Source: Lysinibacillus contaminans | GTDB lineage: Bacteria > Bacillota > Bacilli > Bacillales_A > Planococcaceae | Length of the DNA stretch: 64,000 nt | NCBI RefSeq assembly: GCF_001278945.1 | Contig: NZ_LGRV01000003.1 | Span: 558,001-622,000, forward strand | Reading direction: 5' to 3' | In this document: one piece after another, positions 43,175 through 52,187 of the stretch | How positions within the stretch are numbered: the first letter of the stretch is position 1 | Layout: each line of letters begins with the position of its first letter | The notes under the pieces: generated by a model | The model's database searches: none | Told to the model about the DNA's origin: nothing | Seen by the model: the letters and a program-made list of their open reading frames with translations, nothing else | Program-made: the position numbers and the translations under genes

Positions 43175-43492
43175 TTAGCTAAAGCATTTCCTGTACCTTA
43201 TTATGCAGTTGTTTTTGCTTCGGAGCGTACAGACGATGACAAAGGATACAGCGCAATGGCATCAAAAATGGATGAATTAGCTAGTCTACAAAAGGGTTTT
43301 TTAGGAGTTGAAAGTGCGAGAGATTCAGATCTGGGGATTACGGTTTCTTATTGGGAGACAATTGAAGATATCGGTGCTTGGAAAGCGAATGCTGCACATC
43401 AAATCGCACAACAACGTGGAAAAGAAGAGTGTTATAGTCGATTTTCGTTACGTGTTTGTAAAGTGGAACGAGACTATGTTTCTGAAATATAA
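43175..43492 (+). pseudogene. Antibiotic biosynthesis monooxygenase (ABM) domain gene lacking a start codon
   Basis: The frame from 43175 reads LAKAFPVPYYAVVFASERTDDD and continues with MASKMDELASLQKGFLGVESARDSD, GITVSYWETIEDIGAWKANAAH and VCKVERDY. It is a complete 105-residue ABM-family (ferredoxin-like, heme- or substrate-binding) protein. GAGAGGAG lies just upstream, but the first codon is TTA, not TTG or ATG. An in-frame TGA lies five codons further up. Translation could only start at ATG 43256, losing strand 1 of the fold. Probably a recently broken gene. Confidence 0.75.
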
Positions 43493-43738
43493 GAGGGCAG
43501 TATTTCGATAACCTTTCATTTAATATAAGTTCAACAAGACCATTCGTAAAGGATGTCCTTGAAATTATTTGATGATAATTTGTCCAAATACTCTTTTTCA
43601 TTGCATTAAATCGCTATTTAAAGTAAGTTGGTTAAGGATTGAAAGTATATTATAATAATTATTAGTGTTTATCGTACGTAAACACACTTAAATATACGAT
43701 TCATGGTACAATAGGTTAGATGTTAGGAGGTACGAATT

Positions 43739-45040
43739 ATGTCAAAATATACTGATTATAATTTTCAGCCATTTTTGCAAAATGCAATTGCAAAATTAGG
43801 CTTCACAGAACCAACGCCAATTCAAAAGGAAATTATTCCGCTTATTCTTAAAGGGAAAAGTGCAATTGGCCAAGCACATACGGGTACAGGGAAAACACAT
43901 AGTTTCTTAATTCCGATTGTGCAACGTGTAGATGTGTCAAAACAGGAGGTACAAGCTGTTATTTCATCACCAACACGTGAATTAGCGCAACAAATTTTCG
44001 ATGCGTTAAATCAGTTAATAGAAGGAACAGATATTCAAGCGAAATTATTTATTGGGGGTACGGACAAACAACGCTCAATTGATAAGTTAAAAACGCAGCC
44101 ACAAATCGTTGTTGGTACTCCAGGACGTATTCGTGATCTTGTGAAAGAGCAAGCGTTATTTGTGCATACTGCACCAATTTTAGTTGTGGATGAAGCAGAT
44201 TTAGCTTTCGACATGGGCTTTATTGAAGACATCGACGGTTTTGCTTCACATATGCCGGACAAACTGGAAATGTATGTGTTCTCAGCTACAATTCCAGAAA
44301 AACTACAACCATTCTTGAAAAAATATATGGATGCGCCTGTTCACGTGCATATGAACGACAAACGCCCTGTGGCAGAAGGTATTGACTTTGTATTAGTACC
44401 AATTCGTTCTAAATCACGTAACAAACGTTTACTAGATGTAATTGAAGGCATCAATCCATTTTTAGCAGTTATTTTCACGAATACACGTAAAACAGCTGAA
44501 CACGTAGCGGGCTATTTACTTGAAAATGGTATTCGTTGTGGACAAATTCACGGTGACCTAGCGCCACGTGAACGTAGCCGTATGATGAAGCAAATTCGTG
44601 ATCTAGATTATCAATATATCGTAGCAACTGACCTTGCTGCTCGCGGAATCGATATTCAAGGGATTTCCCATGTTATTAACTACGAAATTCCGGAAGATTT
44701 AGAGTTCTTCATCCACCGTGTTGGCCGTACAGCTCGTGCTGGTAATAAGGGAACTGCAATTACATTATTCGAGCCGTCTGATGAAGATGCAATAGCACGT
44801 GTCGAAAAAATGGGTGTTCCTTTTGTGCAAAAAGACGTAAAAGACGGTGAATGGACAGAGTTAAAAGAGCGTCATGCCCGTAAAAATCGTGTTAAGCATG
44901 AAAATGAAATTGATGTAAAAGCTAAAGCATTGGTACGTAAGCCGAAGAAAGTAAAACCAGGCTACAAACGTAACATGAAGTGGGAAATGGATAAAATTAA
45001 AAAACGTGAACGTCGCATAAAAGCGCGCGGTAAAAAATAA
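43739..45040 (+). CDS. cshB: DEAD-box RNA helicase CshB
   Basis: ATP-dependent RNA helicase of the cold-shock type. The 433 residues contain the Q motif (FTEPTPIQKEIIPLI), Walker A AHTGTGKTH, PTRELAQQ, the VVDEADLAFD DEAD box and SATIP. VIFTNTRKTAE, DLAARGIDI and HRVGRTARAG follow, then a basic C-terminal tail. AGGAGGTACGAATT precedes ATG 43739. nfo follows 12 bp downstream as in B. subtilis (yqfR-yqfS). Confidence 0.96.
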   Translation: MSKYTDYNFQPFLQNAIAKLGFTEPTPIQKEIIPLILKGKSAIGQAHTGTGKTHSFLIPIVQRVDVSKQEVQAVISSPTRELAQQIFDALNQLIEGTDIQAKLFIGGTDKQRSIDKLKTQPQIVVGTPGRIRDLVKEQALFVHTAPILVVDEADLAFDMGFIEDIDGFASHMPDKLEMYVFSATIPEKLQPFLKKYMDAPVHVHMNDKRPVAEGIDFVLVPIRSKSRNKRLLDVIEGINPFLAVIFTNTRKTAEHVAGYLLENGIRCGQIHGDLAPRERSRMMKQIRDLDYQYIVATDLAARGIDIQGISHVINYEIPEDLEFFIHRVGRTARAGNKGTAITLFEPSDEDAIARVEKMGVPFVQKDVKDGEWTELKERHARKNRVKHENEIDVKAKALVRKPKKVKPGYKRNMKWEMDKIKKRERRIKARGKK

Positions 45041-45052
45041 GGAGGCGTTTAG

Positions 45053-45946
45053 ATGTTACTTGGCTCACATGTTTCTATGAGTGGCAAGGAAATGTTGCTT
45101 GGTTCCAGTAAGGAAGCTCTTTCTTACGGTGCTAATACCTTTATGATTTATACCGGCGCACCGCAAAACACGCGCCGTAAGCCGATATCAGAACTTAATA
45201 TTATGAACGGCTTACTGCATATGAAAGAAAATGGTATGTCTAATATTGTCGTGCATGCACCCTATATTATTAATATAGCAAATACAGAAAAACCTGAAAC
45301 ATTCCGTCTAGGTGTGGATTTCTTGCAGTCTGAAATCGAACGTACTGCAGCACTTGAAGCTACGCAAATTGTGTTACATCCAGGTGCACATGTAGGAGCA
45401 GGGGCAGATGCAGGGATTGCAAAAATAATTGAAGGCTTAAATGAAGTATTATCACAGGATTTCCCCGTACAAATCGCTTTAGAGACGATGGCAGGAAAGG
45501 GAACAGAATGTGGTCGCTCATTTGAAGAGCTTGCTAAAATTATAGATGGTGTAACAAATAACGAGCGTTTATCTGTATGCTTTGATACATGTCATACACA
45601 TGATGCTGGTTATAATATCGTAGAAGATTTTGACGGCGTGTTAAACGAATTCGATAAAATAGTCGGTATTGACCGCATTAAAGTATTACACATCAATGAT
45701 TCTAAAAATGTTCGTGGTGCAGGCAAAGACCGTCATGAAAATATCGGCTTTGGCCATATTGGTTTTGACGCGCTACATTATATCGTGCATCATCCACAAT
45801 TAATGGATGTACCTAAAATTTTAGAAACACCATTTGTTGCACTAAATAGCGATGCCAAATCAAAAACGTCACCATATAAATATGAAATTGATATGCTACG
45901 TAGCGGAGAGTTCAAACCAGAATTGATCGATGCCTTACGCGGATAA
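45053..45946 (+). CDS. nfo: Endonuclease IV (AP endonuclease Nfo)
   Basis: Cleaves DNA at abasic sites in base-excision repair. The 297-residue TIM barrel binds three zinc ions; ligand motifs are [56 protein letters not shown] and [17 protein letters not shown] precedes ATG 45053, and the stop is followed by a strong terminator. Confidence 0.97.
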   Translation: MLLGSHVSMSGKEMLLGSSKEALSYGANTFMIYTGAPQNTRRKPISELNIMNGLLHMKENGMSNIVVHAPYIINIANTEKPETFRLGVDFLQSEIERTAALEATQIVLHPGAHVGAGADAGIAKIIEGLNEVLSQDFPVQIALETMAGKGTECGRSFEELAKIIDGVTNNERLSVCFDTCHTHDAGYNIVEDFDGVLNEFDKIVGIDRIKVLHINDSKNVRGAGKDRHENIGFGHIGFDALHYIVHHPQLMDVPKILETPFVALNSDAKSKTSPYKYEIDMLRSGEFKPELIDALRG

Positions 45947-45955
45947 GTCAATAAA

Positions 45956-45998
45956 ACAGCCCGAAGTCAGTTTGAACTGATCTTCGGGCTGTTTTTTA
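45956..45998. terminator. Terminator after nfo
   Basis: Stem ACAGCCCGAAG / CTTCGGGCTGT, followed by a T-tract. Confidence 0.87.
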
Positions 45999-46042
45999 TT
46001 TTCTATCGTAAAGAGTAAGATAATACTACGGTTATGAGGTAA

Positions 46043-46226
46043 TTTAGCGATCAGCAGGAAAATTCAGCACCCGTAGCAAGGAAATCAGCGATCAACAGGA
46101 GAATTCAGCACTCATAGCAAGGAAATCAGCGTTCAACAGGATAATTCAGCACTCATAGCAAGGAAATCAGCGATCACCGGGATAATTCAGCGCTCATAAC
46201 AAGAATATCAGCATTCAACGAGTTGA
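46043..46226. repeat. 41-bp tandem repeat array
   Basis: About four and a half contiguous copies of a 41-bp unit starting TTCAGCACTCATAGCAAGGA, at 46063, 46104, 46145 and 46186, with a partial unit before. Each unit is itself two related halves (TCAGCACTCATAGCAAGG and TCAGCGATCAACAGG), so a 20-21 bp period is visible. Copies differ by a few bases; the last is most worn. There is no unique spacer between copies. The array is located between nfo and the DUF2624-like gene. Confidence 0.9.
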
Positions 46227-46392
46227 TCCAACAACCAAAACAATATATCAACACACGAAAAAATCTAATTATCTCTAATATTAACAAATGCAAGGACCTA
46301 TACACATTAATAGATATTAAACCAAAACAACCATCAGTCGGAGTTTTCACCCTGAATGATGGTTAGCTAGTGTTTTGAAAAGCTCCTATAAA

Positions 46393-46629
46393 TTATTTTG
46401 TAAAGAGTGCTATCAATTGACGAGAACGTTTCCTTCCTAAAACAGCTTCGACCTCTACAAGAATGTCCTTAGGAATACCGACAAAGAGCCAAGAAAATGA
46501 AAATTTTTCTAAATAAGGTCGAAGTTTTTTCACTTCAGAAGTGCTAATATCAAACCCTTCGGCACGTGCAAATGCAACAATTTCCTTATCCGTACTTTGT
46601 GCTAGTTGCTGTAAAAATTGAATACTCAA
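46393..46629 (-). CDS. DUF2624-like protein (YqfT type)
   Basis: A 78-residue helical protein (QFLQQLAQSTDKEIVAFARAEG, FDISTSEVKKLRPYLEKF, then EAVLGRKRSRQLIALF). Length, pattern and location next to nfo and the zinc operon resemble B. subtilis yqfT (DUF2624), although here it is divergent from the zinc genes. Start TTG 46629 follows AAGGAGG with spacing 7. A longer ORF to 46737 would run over the zinc-operon promoter. Function unknown. A hairpin AACCATCA...TGATGGTT (46328-46363) follows its stop. Confidence 0.7.
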   Translation of the reverse strand: MSIQFLQQLAQSTDKEIVAFARAEGFDISTSEVKKLRPYLEKFSFSWLFVGIPKDILVEVEAVLGRKRSRQLIALFTK

Positions 46630-46657
46630 AGCGAAGCCTCCTTTTAGTCGTATATTC

Positions 46658-46718
46658 TTTACAAATGCTGTACTTTCATCTATACTAAATTTTTGTAAAT
46701 CGTAATGATTTTGAATTA
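46658..46718 (+). promoter_or_regulatory. Promoter and Zur-box-like operator of znuC-znuB-zur
   Basis: TTTACA (46658-46663), 17 bp, TATACT (46681-46686). The putative start region is followed by TAAATCGTAATGATTTTGA (46696-46714), matching the B. subtilis Zur box AAATCGTAATnATTACGATTT in the left arm and centre, with two substitutions in the right arm. The position downstream of the -10 fits repression by Zur plus zinc. Confidence 0.75.
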
Positions 46719-46735
46719 GAAAGAAGCGAAAATGC

Positions 46736-47482
46736 ATGAAAAAACCGTTAATCGAAATTGAGAACGTGTCATTTCAATATGACTATACACAAGTCTTAAA
46801 AAACATTTCTTTCCGAGTGGAAGAAGGAGATTTTCTAGCGCTACTTGGTCCGAATGGTTCTGGAAAATCTACTCTATTAAAAATAATTTTAGGTTTACTC
46901 AAACCAATGTCTGGAGAGATTAAATTATTTGGTGAGTCTAGCTCGACTTTTAAACATCGTGAATGGATTGGTTATGTGTCTCAAAAATCCAATGCCTTTA
47001 ATTCTGGTTTTCCAGCTACTGTACAAGAAGTTGTGAAAAGTGGTTTAACTAAAAAATTAGGGCTATTTAAGCGTCCAACAAGAGATGCAAATGATAAAGT
47101 GAGAGCAGCATTAAAAGCAGTTGGCATGGATGCCTTTATGCAGCGAAATATCGGCGAGCTTTCTGGTGGGCAGCAACAACGTGTATTTATTGCTCGGGCG
47201 TTAATAAGTGAGCCAAAGCTACTTATTTTAGATGAACCAACCGTTGGGATTGATCATGAGAATGTACAGTCATTTTATGATATGCTGGTGAAATTAAATC
47301 GGGAACAAGGAATTACAATGATTCTTGTCACGCATGATGTGGATACAGTGTCGAACCGTATTAGTCACGTGGCGTGTTTGAACCAAACGATTCACTTCCA
47401 CGGCTACAAAAATGAATTTGATAATATTTCACAGGATGCGCGAGAAGCTTGGTATGGCCATTCTGTGAGAAAGATTCACTAG
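46736..47482 (+). CDS. znuC: Zinc ABC transporter, ATP-binding protein
   Basis: Cytoplasmic ATPase of a zinc uptake ABC transporter (ZurA/ZnuC family). The 248 residues show Walker A GPNGSGKST, a Q-loop in YVSQKS, ABC signature LSGGQQQR, Walker B LLILDEPTVGID, and the switch His in VTHD. The ribosome binding site before ATG 46736 is weak. The permease starts 14 bp after the stop, and the zinc-binding lipoprotein gene is not adjacent. The Zur-box upstream and zur at the end indicate zinc rather than manganese. Confidence 0.93.
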   Translation: MKKPLIEIENVSFQYDYTQVLKNISFRVEEGDFLALLGPNGSGKSTLLKIILGLLKPMSGEIKLFGESSSTFKHREWIGYVSQKSNAFNSGFPATVQEVVKSGLTKKLGLFKRPTRDANDKVRAALKAVGMDAFMQRNIGELSGGQQQRVFIARALISEPKLLILDEPTVGIDHENVQSFYDMLVKLNREQGITMILVTHDVDTVSNRISHVACLNQTIHFHGYKNEFDNISQDAREAWYGHSVRKIH

Positions 47483-47496
47483 AAGGAGAAGGCACA

Positions 47497-48360
47497 ATGA
47501 TTGAAGCGATTTTTAACTATGAATTTTTACAAAATGCCTTTTTCTCCGGACTATTAATTGGCATCATCGCACCACTTTTAGGAGTATTTATCGTTGTCCG
47601 CAGGCTCTCACTGATTGCAGATGCCTTGTCACATGTTACATTAGCTGGGATTGCGGGGAGCTTGTATTTAAGCCAGTCAGTGGCAGCATTTGCATTACTC
47701 AATCCTATTTATTTAGGAATCCTTGCATCTGTGAGTGGTTCGATTTTAATTGAACGCTTACGCCGTCTCTATAAACATTACGAAGAGCTGGCTATTCCGA
47801 TTATTATGTCGGGTGGGATTGGTATTAGTGCGATTTTCATTTCACTTGCAAGCGGCTTTAGTACGGATTTAATGAGCTATTTATTTGGTTCGGTATCGGC
47901 AGTGTCACGTCAAGATTTATATGTCGTTTTGGCAATTGCTGTCGTTGTGGTGGCCTTTCTGTTCTTCTTCTTTAAAGAATTATTTGTGCTATCGTTTGAT
48001 GAGGAATATGCAAAGGCGAGCGGTTTACCAGCACGCTGGGTTCACTTATTATTCATGATTGTGACAGCACTTGTGATTGCCGCGAGTATGCGTATTGTCG
48101 GGATCTTACTTGTCTCGTCGCTGATGACATTACCAGTAGCCGCAGCAATGCGCTTGGCAAAAGGATTTAAACAAACAATTATTTATTCGATTATCTTTGG
48201 GGAAACAGCAGTTTTAATAGGCTTAGTTAGTGCATTTTATTTAGATTTAGCACCAGGCGGCACGATTGTGGTTACTTCGATTCTCATTTTATTACTAGTG
48301 ATTTTAGGTAAGAAAATGTCATTAAAAATGTCAGCGAAACAAGGAGAGGAAGCACTGTGA
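47497..48360 (+). CDS. znuB: Zinc ABC transporter, permease protein
   Basis: The 287-residue integral membrane permease has about eight to nine helices and the ABC-3 family patterns [23 protein letters not shown] and [11 protein letters not shown]. The membrane-ATPase coupling region [14 protein letters not shown] and [20 protein letters not shown] are also present. ATG 47497 is chosen because AGAAGGAG precedes it; longer in-frame starts overlap znuC. The stop overlaps the GTG of zur by four bases (GTGA), showing coupling. Confidence 0.94.
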   Translation: MIEAIFNYEFLQNAFFSGLLIGIIAPLLGVFIVVRRLSLIADALSHVTLAGIAGSLYLSQSVAAFALLNPIYLGILASVSGSILIERLRRLYKHYEELAIPIIMSGGIGISAIFISLASGFSTDLMSYLFGSVSAVSRQDLYVVLAIAVVVVAFLFFFFKELFVLSFDEEYAKASGLPARWVHLLFMIVTALVIAASMRIVGILLVSSLMTLPVAAAMRLAKGFKQTIIYSIIFGETAVLIGLVSAFYLDLAPGGTIVVTSILILLLVILGKKMSLKMSAKQGEEAL

Positions 48361-48785
48361 ATATTTCAAGAGCGTGGGAAATTTTAAAAGAGAACGGCTA
48401 TAAAAAAACAGATAAGCGTGAGTTAATATTAGATATGTTTGCTGAGACGGAAAAATATTTAACCGCTCGTGATTTATTACTTGTGCTGAAAAAAGACTTT
48501 CCTGGTATGAGCTTTGATACGATTTATCGCAATCTCTCAACATTTGTGAAGCTCGGCATTTTAGAAGAAACAGAATTATCTGGTGAGCGTAATTTCCGTA
48601 TGCATTGTGAATCAGAGCATCATCATCATCATTTTATCTGTATGGATTGCGGTAATGTTAAAGAGCTCCATATTTGTCCGATGGAAATGCTTGGCGAAAA
48701 GTTGCCTGATTATGAAATAGAAAACCATAAATTCGAAATTTATGGGAAATGTCCGAAATGCAAACTTGAAATGCTTGCAGAATAA
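48357..48785 (+). CDS. zur: Zinc uptake regulator Zur (Fur family)
   Basis: The 142-residue Fur-family repressor starts at GTG 48357, overlapping znuB by four bases. The winged HTH spans residues 1-80 ([18 protein letters not shown]). Metal site residues lie in the HHHHHF stretch and HICPMEM; structural zinc sites are CMDCGN and CPKC (two CxxC). Operon context with zinc transport genes and a Zur-box at the head make Zur the right member of the family, with autorepression. Confidence 0.94.
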   Translation: MNISRAWEILKENGYKKTDKRELILDMFAETEKYLTARDLLLVLKKDFPGMSFDTIYRNLSTFVKLGILEETELSGERNFRMHCESEHHHHHFICMDCGNVKELHICPMEMLGEKLPDYEIENHKFEIYGKCPKCKLEMLAE

Positions 48786-48786
48786 A

Positions 48787-48828
48787 AAAAACGACTCATT
48801 TTCTCTAGTAGAATGAGTCGTTTTTTTG
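48787..48828. terminator. Bidirectional terminator after zur
   Basis: Stem AAACGACTCATT / AATGAGTCGTTT with A- and T-tracts on the two sides. Confidence 0.85.
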
Positions 48829-48932
48829 TCTAGGCTGTTTTCTAAAAGATTGTTGCTATTCAATAAACGGGGGAAACAGCCTTATCCTATTTAAATCCCG
48901 ACCTAATTTACTTTTTCGTATAGCTATAGGCA

Positions 48933-49463
48933 TTATCCTTTGCCGATAAACCTTGAAACTTTCTTAACTTGCTCCATTGTAATTCGAGGTGTAACACCTT
49001 GAAACCATTTTTCTTTGTAATTGCCCGCCCATTCAGTCGGTCTACTTGCTAACCATTTATGGTCAAATAATCGTTCCCAAGTTTTTGCAACTTCTTCTTT
49101 TGGAAATCCTCTTTCTTCAAAAAAATCCCATTCTTTTTCGTCATAAGTTATTGGACTATCATTTAGAACGCTATGCCATTCATCAAATGATGACCATAAA
49201 ATTTGATTTTCTGGAACATCTAATTTTAAAATAACCCATCTTTCACCTTTTGTTGCAAGTGCACGCTCATTTCTGTTTGGTCTTCTTTGCCATAACCATA
49301 TAGGGTAGTTTTCTGTGCCACAATTGGCTATGCGCTTTTTCATTTGACCTACCATCCATTCGTAGGCTCCGGGAAACATAGCAAATTTCTTATCTCCTTC
49401 TAAGTATCCTTGCGCTCGCATTTTTTTATAAAGATATTCAGGTTGAACAGTGTATACAATCAA
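48933..49463 (-). CDS. DUF3841 domain protein
   Basis: The 176-residue cytoplasmic protein has the DUF3841 signature: TVQPEYLYKKMRAQGYLEG near the start, YEWMVGQMKKRI, YPIWLWQRRPNR, and LKLDVPENQILWSSFDEWHSVLND. The function is unknown. The start is TTG 49463 with GGAGG at good spacing. It stands alone on the minus strand; the closest neighbours are unrelated. Confidence 0.85.
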   Translation of the reverse strand: MIVYTVQPEYLYKKMRAQGYLEGDKKFAMFPGAYEWMVGQMKKRIANCGTENYPIWLWQRRPNRNERALATKGERWVILKLDVPENQILWSSFDEWHSVLNDSPITYDEKEWDFFEERGFPKEEVAKTWERLFDHKWLASRPTEWAGNYKEKWFQGVTPRITMEQVKKVSRFIGKG

Positions 49464-49534
49464 AAATATTCCTCCATAGTTTCACAATATGAATCTTTAA
49501 CTTCTGAACTATTTTACACTACATTATCATTGTT

Positions 49535-49723
49535 TTGAAAAAGCCTTTGTCTAAGAGGGGGAACTCTAAATCGATTATTCGACAAATAAAGTTTTGTTGG
49601 TGGGGAAAAGTTCATTTAACGCGTATTGAGTATAAATTGTTGGTCGAATTGTCTAAGAATATCGGTAAAGACCAGACGCATAATTTTTTATTGAAAGAGG
49701 TATGGCAAGGCTTTCTTCAATGA
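49535..49723 (+). pseudogene. Fragment of a KdpE/OmpR-type response regulator
   Basis: A 62-codon ORF whose C-terminal part reads KVHLTRIEYKLLVELSKNIG then THNFLLKEVW. This is the winged-helix start of KdpE-like regulators (VHLTPIEYKLLVELAKNAGK type). The receiver domain and the last part of the DNA-binding domain are absent, and no kdp genes flank it. It is a relic. Confidence 0.7.
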
Positions 49724-49914
49724 GACATACCTATTTTACGTGTATATATGTCAATACTACGGAATAAAGTTGAAGATAATCCATCGGATGCTCAGGTATG
49801 AAAATGAAAATAAATGTGAGGAATAAGAGGTGTTTTTATCCTATAATTTTACACTACCTATACCGAATGTTATAGTAATTTTATGCTATTTATAATGTGT
49901 AAGGTAGGTATAAA
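49724..49914. other. Gap before the VanZ gene
   Basis: AT-rich spacer, no ORF; probably the promoter region for the VanZ-like gene. Confidence 0.4.
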
Positions 49915-50835
49915 ATGAAAACGAAGCAACAAAAGATAATCTTTACTATATTAATCGCCTATTCAGCATTGATATTGTACTTTATGTTTTTGGGTTTCGG
50001 TAGAATAGGTGCAATCGGCAATCATGAGTATCAATATTATATTATTCCTACTGAGATTCCTTTAAAATTTCCGACTATGTCTGATTTGGCATATTTCCAA
50101 TTGTGGTTGTTTAACTTTGGTAACTTAGCCGGATTTATTCCTTTTGGTATATTGATCCCTATGCTATATCGATGTAAATTTTTTAGATTTATTTCATTGT
50201 TCTTCTTGTCAATTCTAGTACTTGAAACTTTGCAAATGCTTACTTTTCTAGGAAGTTTTGATTTGATGGATGCAATAGTAAATACACTAGGTGCAACTAT
50301 AGGTTTTTGTGCGTATAAAATTGGGGTTCGTTCTAAAAATAGTCGGAGAAAACTTATTGTCACTGGTGTGTCCGTTGTCATCCTTTCAATCGGAGTCATA
50401 GGCTTCTCAGAGTTGATAAACAAAGCGTTTACAAAAATAGAAGGACCGGCTACAGCTTTAAATGAATTTGGACTAAATGCTAATGAAATAATGAATGACA
50501 ACCTTCCTAGTTTCGAAATTGATGATGAAAAAATCGAACCAAAAATAAACTTCTTTAGTACTGAAGGTGATACAGCAAAAAATTTCACCTACCAATTAGG
50601 TGGGAAAGACATTATACTTTCTTTAAATTATGGGATTCCTGATAATGTGAGTGACTTCAATAGGGAGATCATTATATCTGTTAATGGTGAAGAGGTGGAT
50701 GTCTATTCTATTAACAGTGAAAACAGAGTAGGCTCTTCTGAAGTGGCATTAGATGATGTAAATGAACTCGGAATCACAATTGAAGGAAATGTGAGGCTAT
50801 GGGATGTTACATTTAAAGAAATGAAGTATTGGTAG
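49915..50835 (+). CDS. VanZ-like family membrane protein with extracytoplasmic tail
   Basis: The 306-residue protein has four membrane helices in the N-terminal half with the VanZ pattern (NFGNLAGFIPFGILIPML, ETLQMLTFLGSFDLMDAIVNTLGATIGF). A fifth hydrophobic segment lies at about residues 143-160. A polar C-terminal domain of about 140 residues follows, predicted outside and of beta type. VanZ proteins give low-level teicoplanin resistance in some hosts, but most family members have unknown roles. GTAAGGTAGG lies before ATG 49915. It ends at a perfect terminator. Confidence 0.85.
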   Translation: MKTKQQKIIFTILIAYSALILYFMFLGFGRIGAIGNHEYQYYIIPTEIPLKFPTMSDLAYFQLWLFNFGNLAGFIPFGILIPMLYRCKFFRFISLFFLSILVLETLQMLTFLGSFDLMDAIVNTLGATIGFCAYKIGVRSKNSRRKLIVTGVSVVILSIGVIGFSELINKAFTKIEGPATALNEFGLNANEIMNDNLPSFEIDDEKIEPKINFFSTEGDTAKNFTYQLGGKDIILSLNYGIPDNVSDFNREIIISVNGEEVDVYSINSENRVGSSEVALDDVNELGITIEGNVRLWDVTFKEMKYW

Positions 50836-50864
50836 AATTGATCATCTCATTTAAATACGAAAAA

Positions 50865-50902
50865 GACGAATGATTACAAACTGTAATCATTCGTCGTTTT
50901 TT
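50865..50902. terminator. Bidirectional terminator between VanZ gene and serC
   Basis: Perfect 14-bp stem GACGAATGATTACA/TGTAATCATTCGTC with loop AAC and T/A-tracts both sides; serves two convergent genes. Confidence 0.9.
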
Positions 50903-50906
50903 ATAC

Positions 50907-51995
50907 TTATTGATTTTTGTTTTGGAATTCAACCATGAAGTCACGTAATGCTTCACATGCTTCTAATGGCACTGCATTGTAAGTTGATGCACGGCAGCCG
51001 CCAACTGAACGGTGACCGTTTAATCCAACGAATCCAGCTGCTTTTGCTTCAGCTAGCAATTGTTTTTCAAGCTCTTCGTCAGCAACGCGGAAAGTAATGT
51101 TCATTAATGAACGGCTTTCTGGTGTTGCGTGGCCAGTGTAGAAGCCGTTGCTGTTGTCGATTGCATCGTAAATGACTTTTGCTTTTGCTTCATTGTGCTT
51201 TGCAATTGCCTCTACGCCGCCTTTTTCTTCAACCCATTTCAATACTTCACCTAACATATAAATACCGAATGTTGGAGGTGTGTTGTATAAAGAGTTGCTG
51301 TCTGCATGCGTTGTGTATTTAAGCATTGTAGGAACGTTAGCATTCTCTTTTTCTAGTAAATCTTTGCGAATAATGACTACTGTCACACCAGAAGGACCTA
51401 GATTTTTTTGTGCACCGGCGTATATGATGCCGAATTTGCTTATATCAACAGGCTTAGACAAAATGTCACTAGACATATCTGCTATTAATGGAACATTGCC
51501 TGTTTCAGGGAATTCTTTCCATTGTGTACCGTAAATTGTGTTGTTTGATGTTAAGTGTACGTATGCATCATCAGCACCGAATTGGATATCTTCAAGCGCA
51601 GGAATATTGCGGTATTTGTTTTCTTTTGTACTTGCTACTTGTACAGGTGTGCCGAAAAATTTCGCTTCTTTAAAGGCTTTTTCTGACCATGCACCAGTCA
51701 TGATATAGCTTGCTTGTTTGTCAGCTTGTAAGAAGTTCATAGGGATCATTGTGAATTGAAGGCTTGCCCCACCTTGTAGGAATAACACTTCATAATTTTC
51801 CGGAATTGCGTAAAGTTTTTTCAAGCGAGCGATGGCTTCGTTATGTACCTCGTCGAAAATAGCACTGCGGTGACTCATCTCCATAATAGACATACCAGAA
51901 TCACGGAAGTTTATTAGTTGTTGTTGGGCGTTTTCTAATACCTCTACTGGAAGAGCAGATGGGCCTGCGTTAAAATTGTATGCACGTTGTGTCAA
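50907..51995 (-). CDS. serC: Phosphoserine aminotransferase SerC
   Basis: PLP enzyme of serine (and B6) synthesis. The 362 residues start AYNFNAGPSALP. PLP-lysine lies in IIYAGAQKNLGPSGV, and EVLFLQGGASLQFTMIPMN and GLNGHRSVGGCRASTYNA are family signatures. The length is normal. The start is TTG 51995 with AAGGAG at spacing about 9. The gene is transcribed alone; serA is not next to it. Confidence 0.97.
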   Translation of the reverse strand: MTQRAYNFNAGPSALPVEVLENAQQQLINFRDSGMSIMEMSHRSAIFDEVHNEAIARLKKLYAIPENYEVLFLQGGASLQFTMIPMNFLQADKQASYIMTGAWSEKAFKEAKFFGTPVQVASTKENKYRNIPALEDIQFGADDAYVHLTSNNTIYGTQWKEFPETGNVPLIADMSSDILSKPVDISKFGIIYAGAQKNLGPSGVTVVIIRKDLLEKENANVPTMLKYTTHADSNSLYNTPPTFGIYMLGEVLKWVEEKGGVEAIAKHNEAKAKVIYDAIDNSNGFYTGHATPESRSLMNITFRVADEELEKQLLAEAKAAGFVGLNGHRSVGGCRASTYNAVPLEACEALRDFMVEFQNKNQ

Positions 51996-52187
51996 AATTG
52001 TACACTCCTTGTTTGTTTAATGAAAACTCTTTATATGGAATTATAACTTAAATCCCTTGCGAAAAGACAGGATTCTAAATATTTTGTTTGTCATATTCGT
52101 GCCAGGCACGCACACAATTCCCATACAATCTATAAAATAGAGTATTGAAAATCAATTCCCTTTTTAGATTGCAGCGAGGTGTTTGGT

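Noticed and set aside
46043-46226. Possible CRISPR array
   Set aside because: The repeats abut each other without unique spacers, and no cas genes are near; it is a plain tandem repeat.
50037-50588. 183-codon minus-strand ORF opposite the VanZ-like gene
   Set aside because: Antisense shadow of a well-supported gene.
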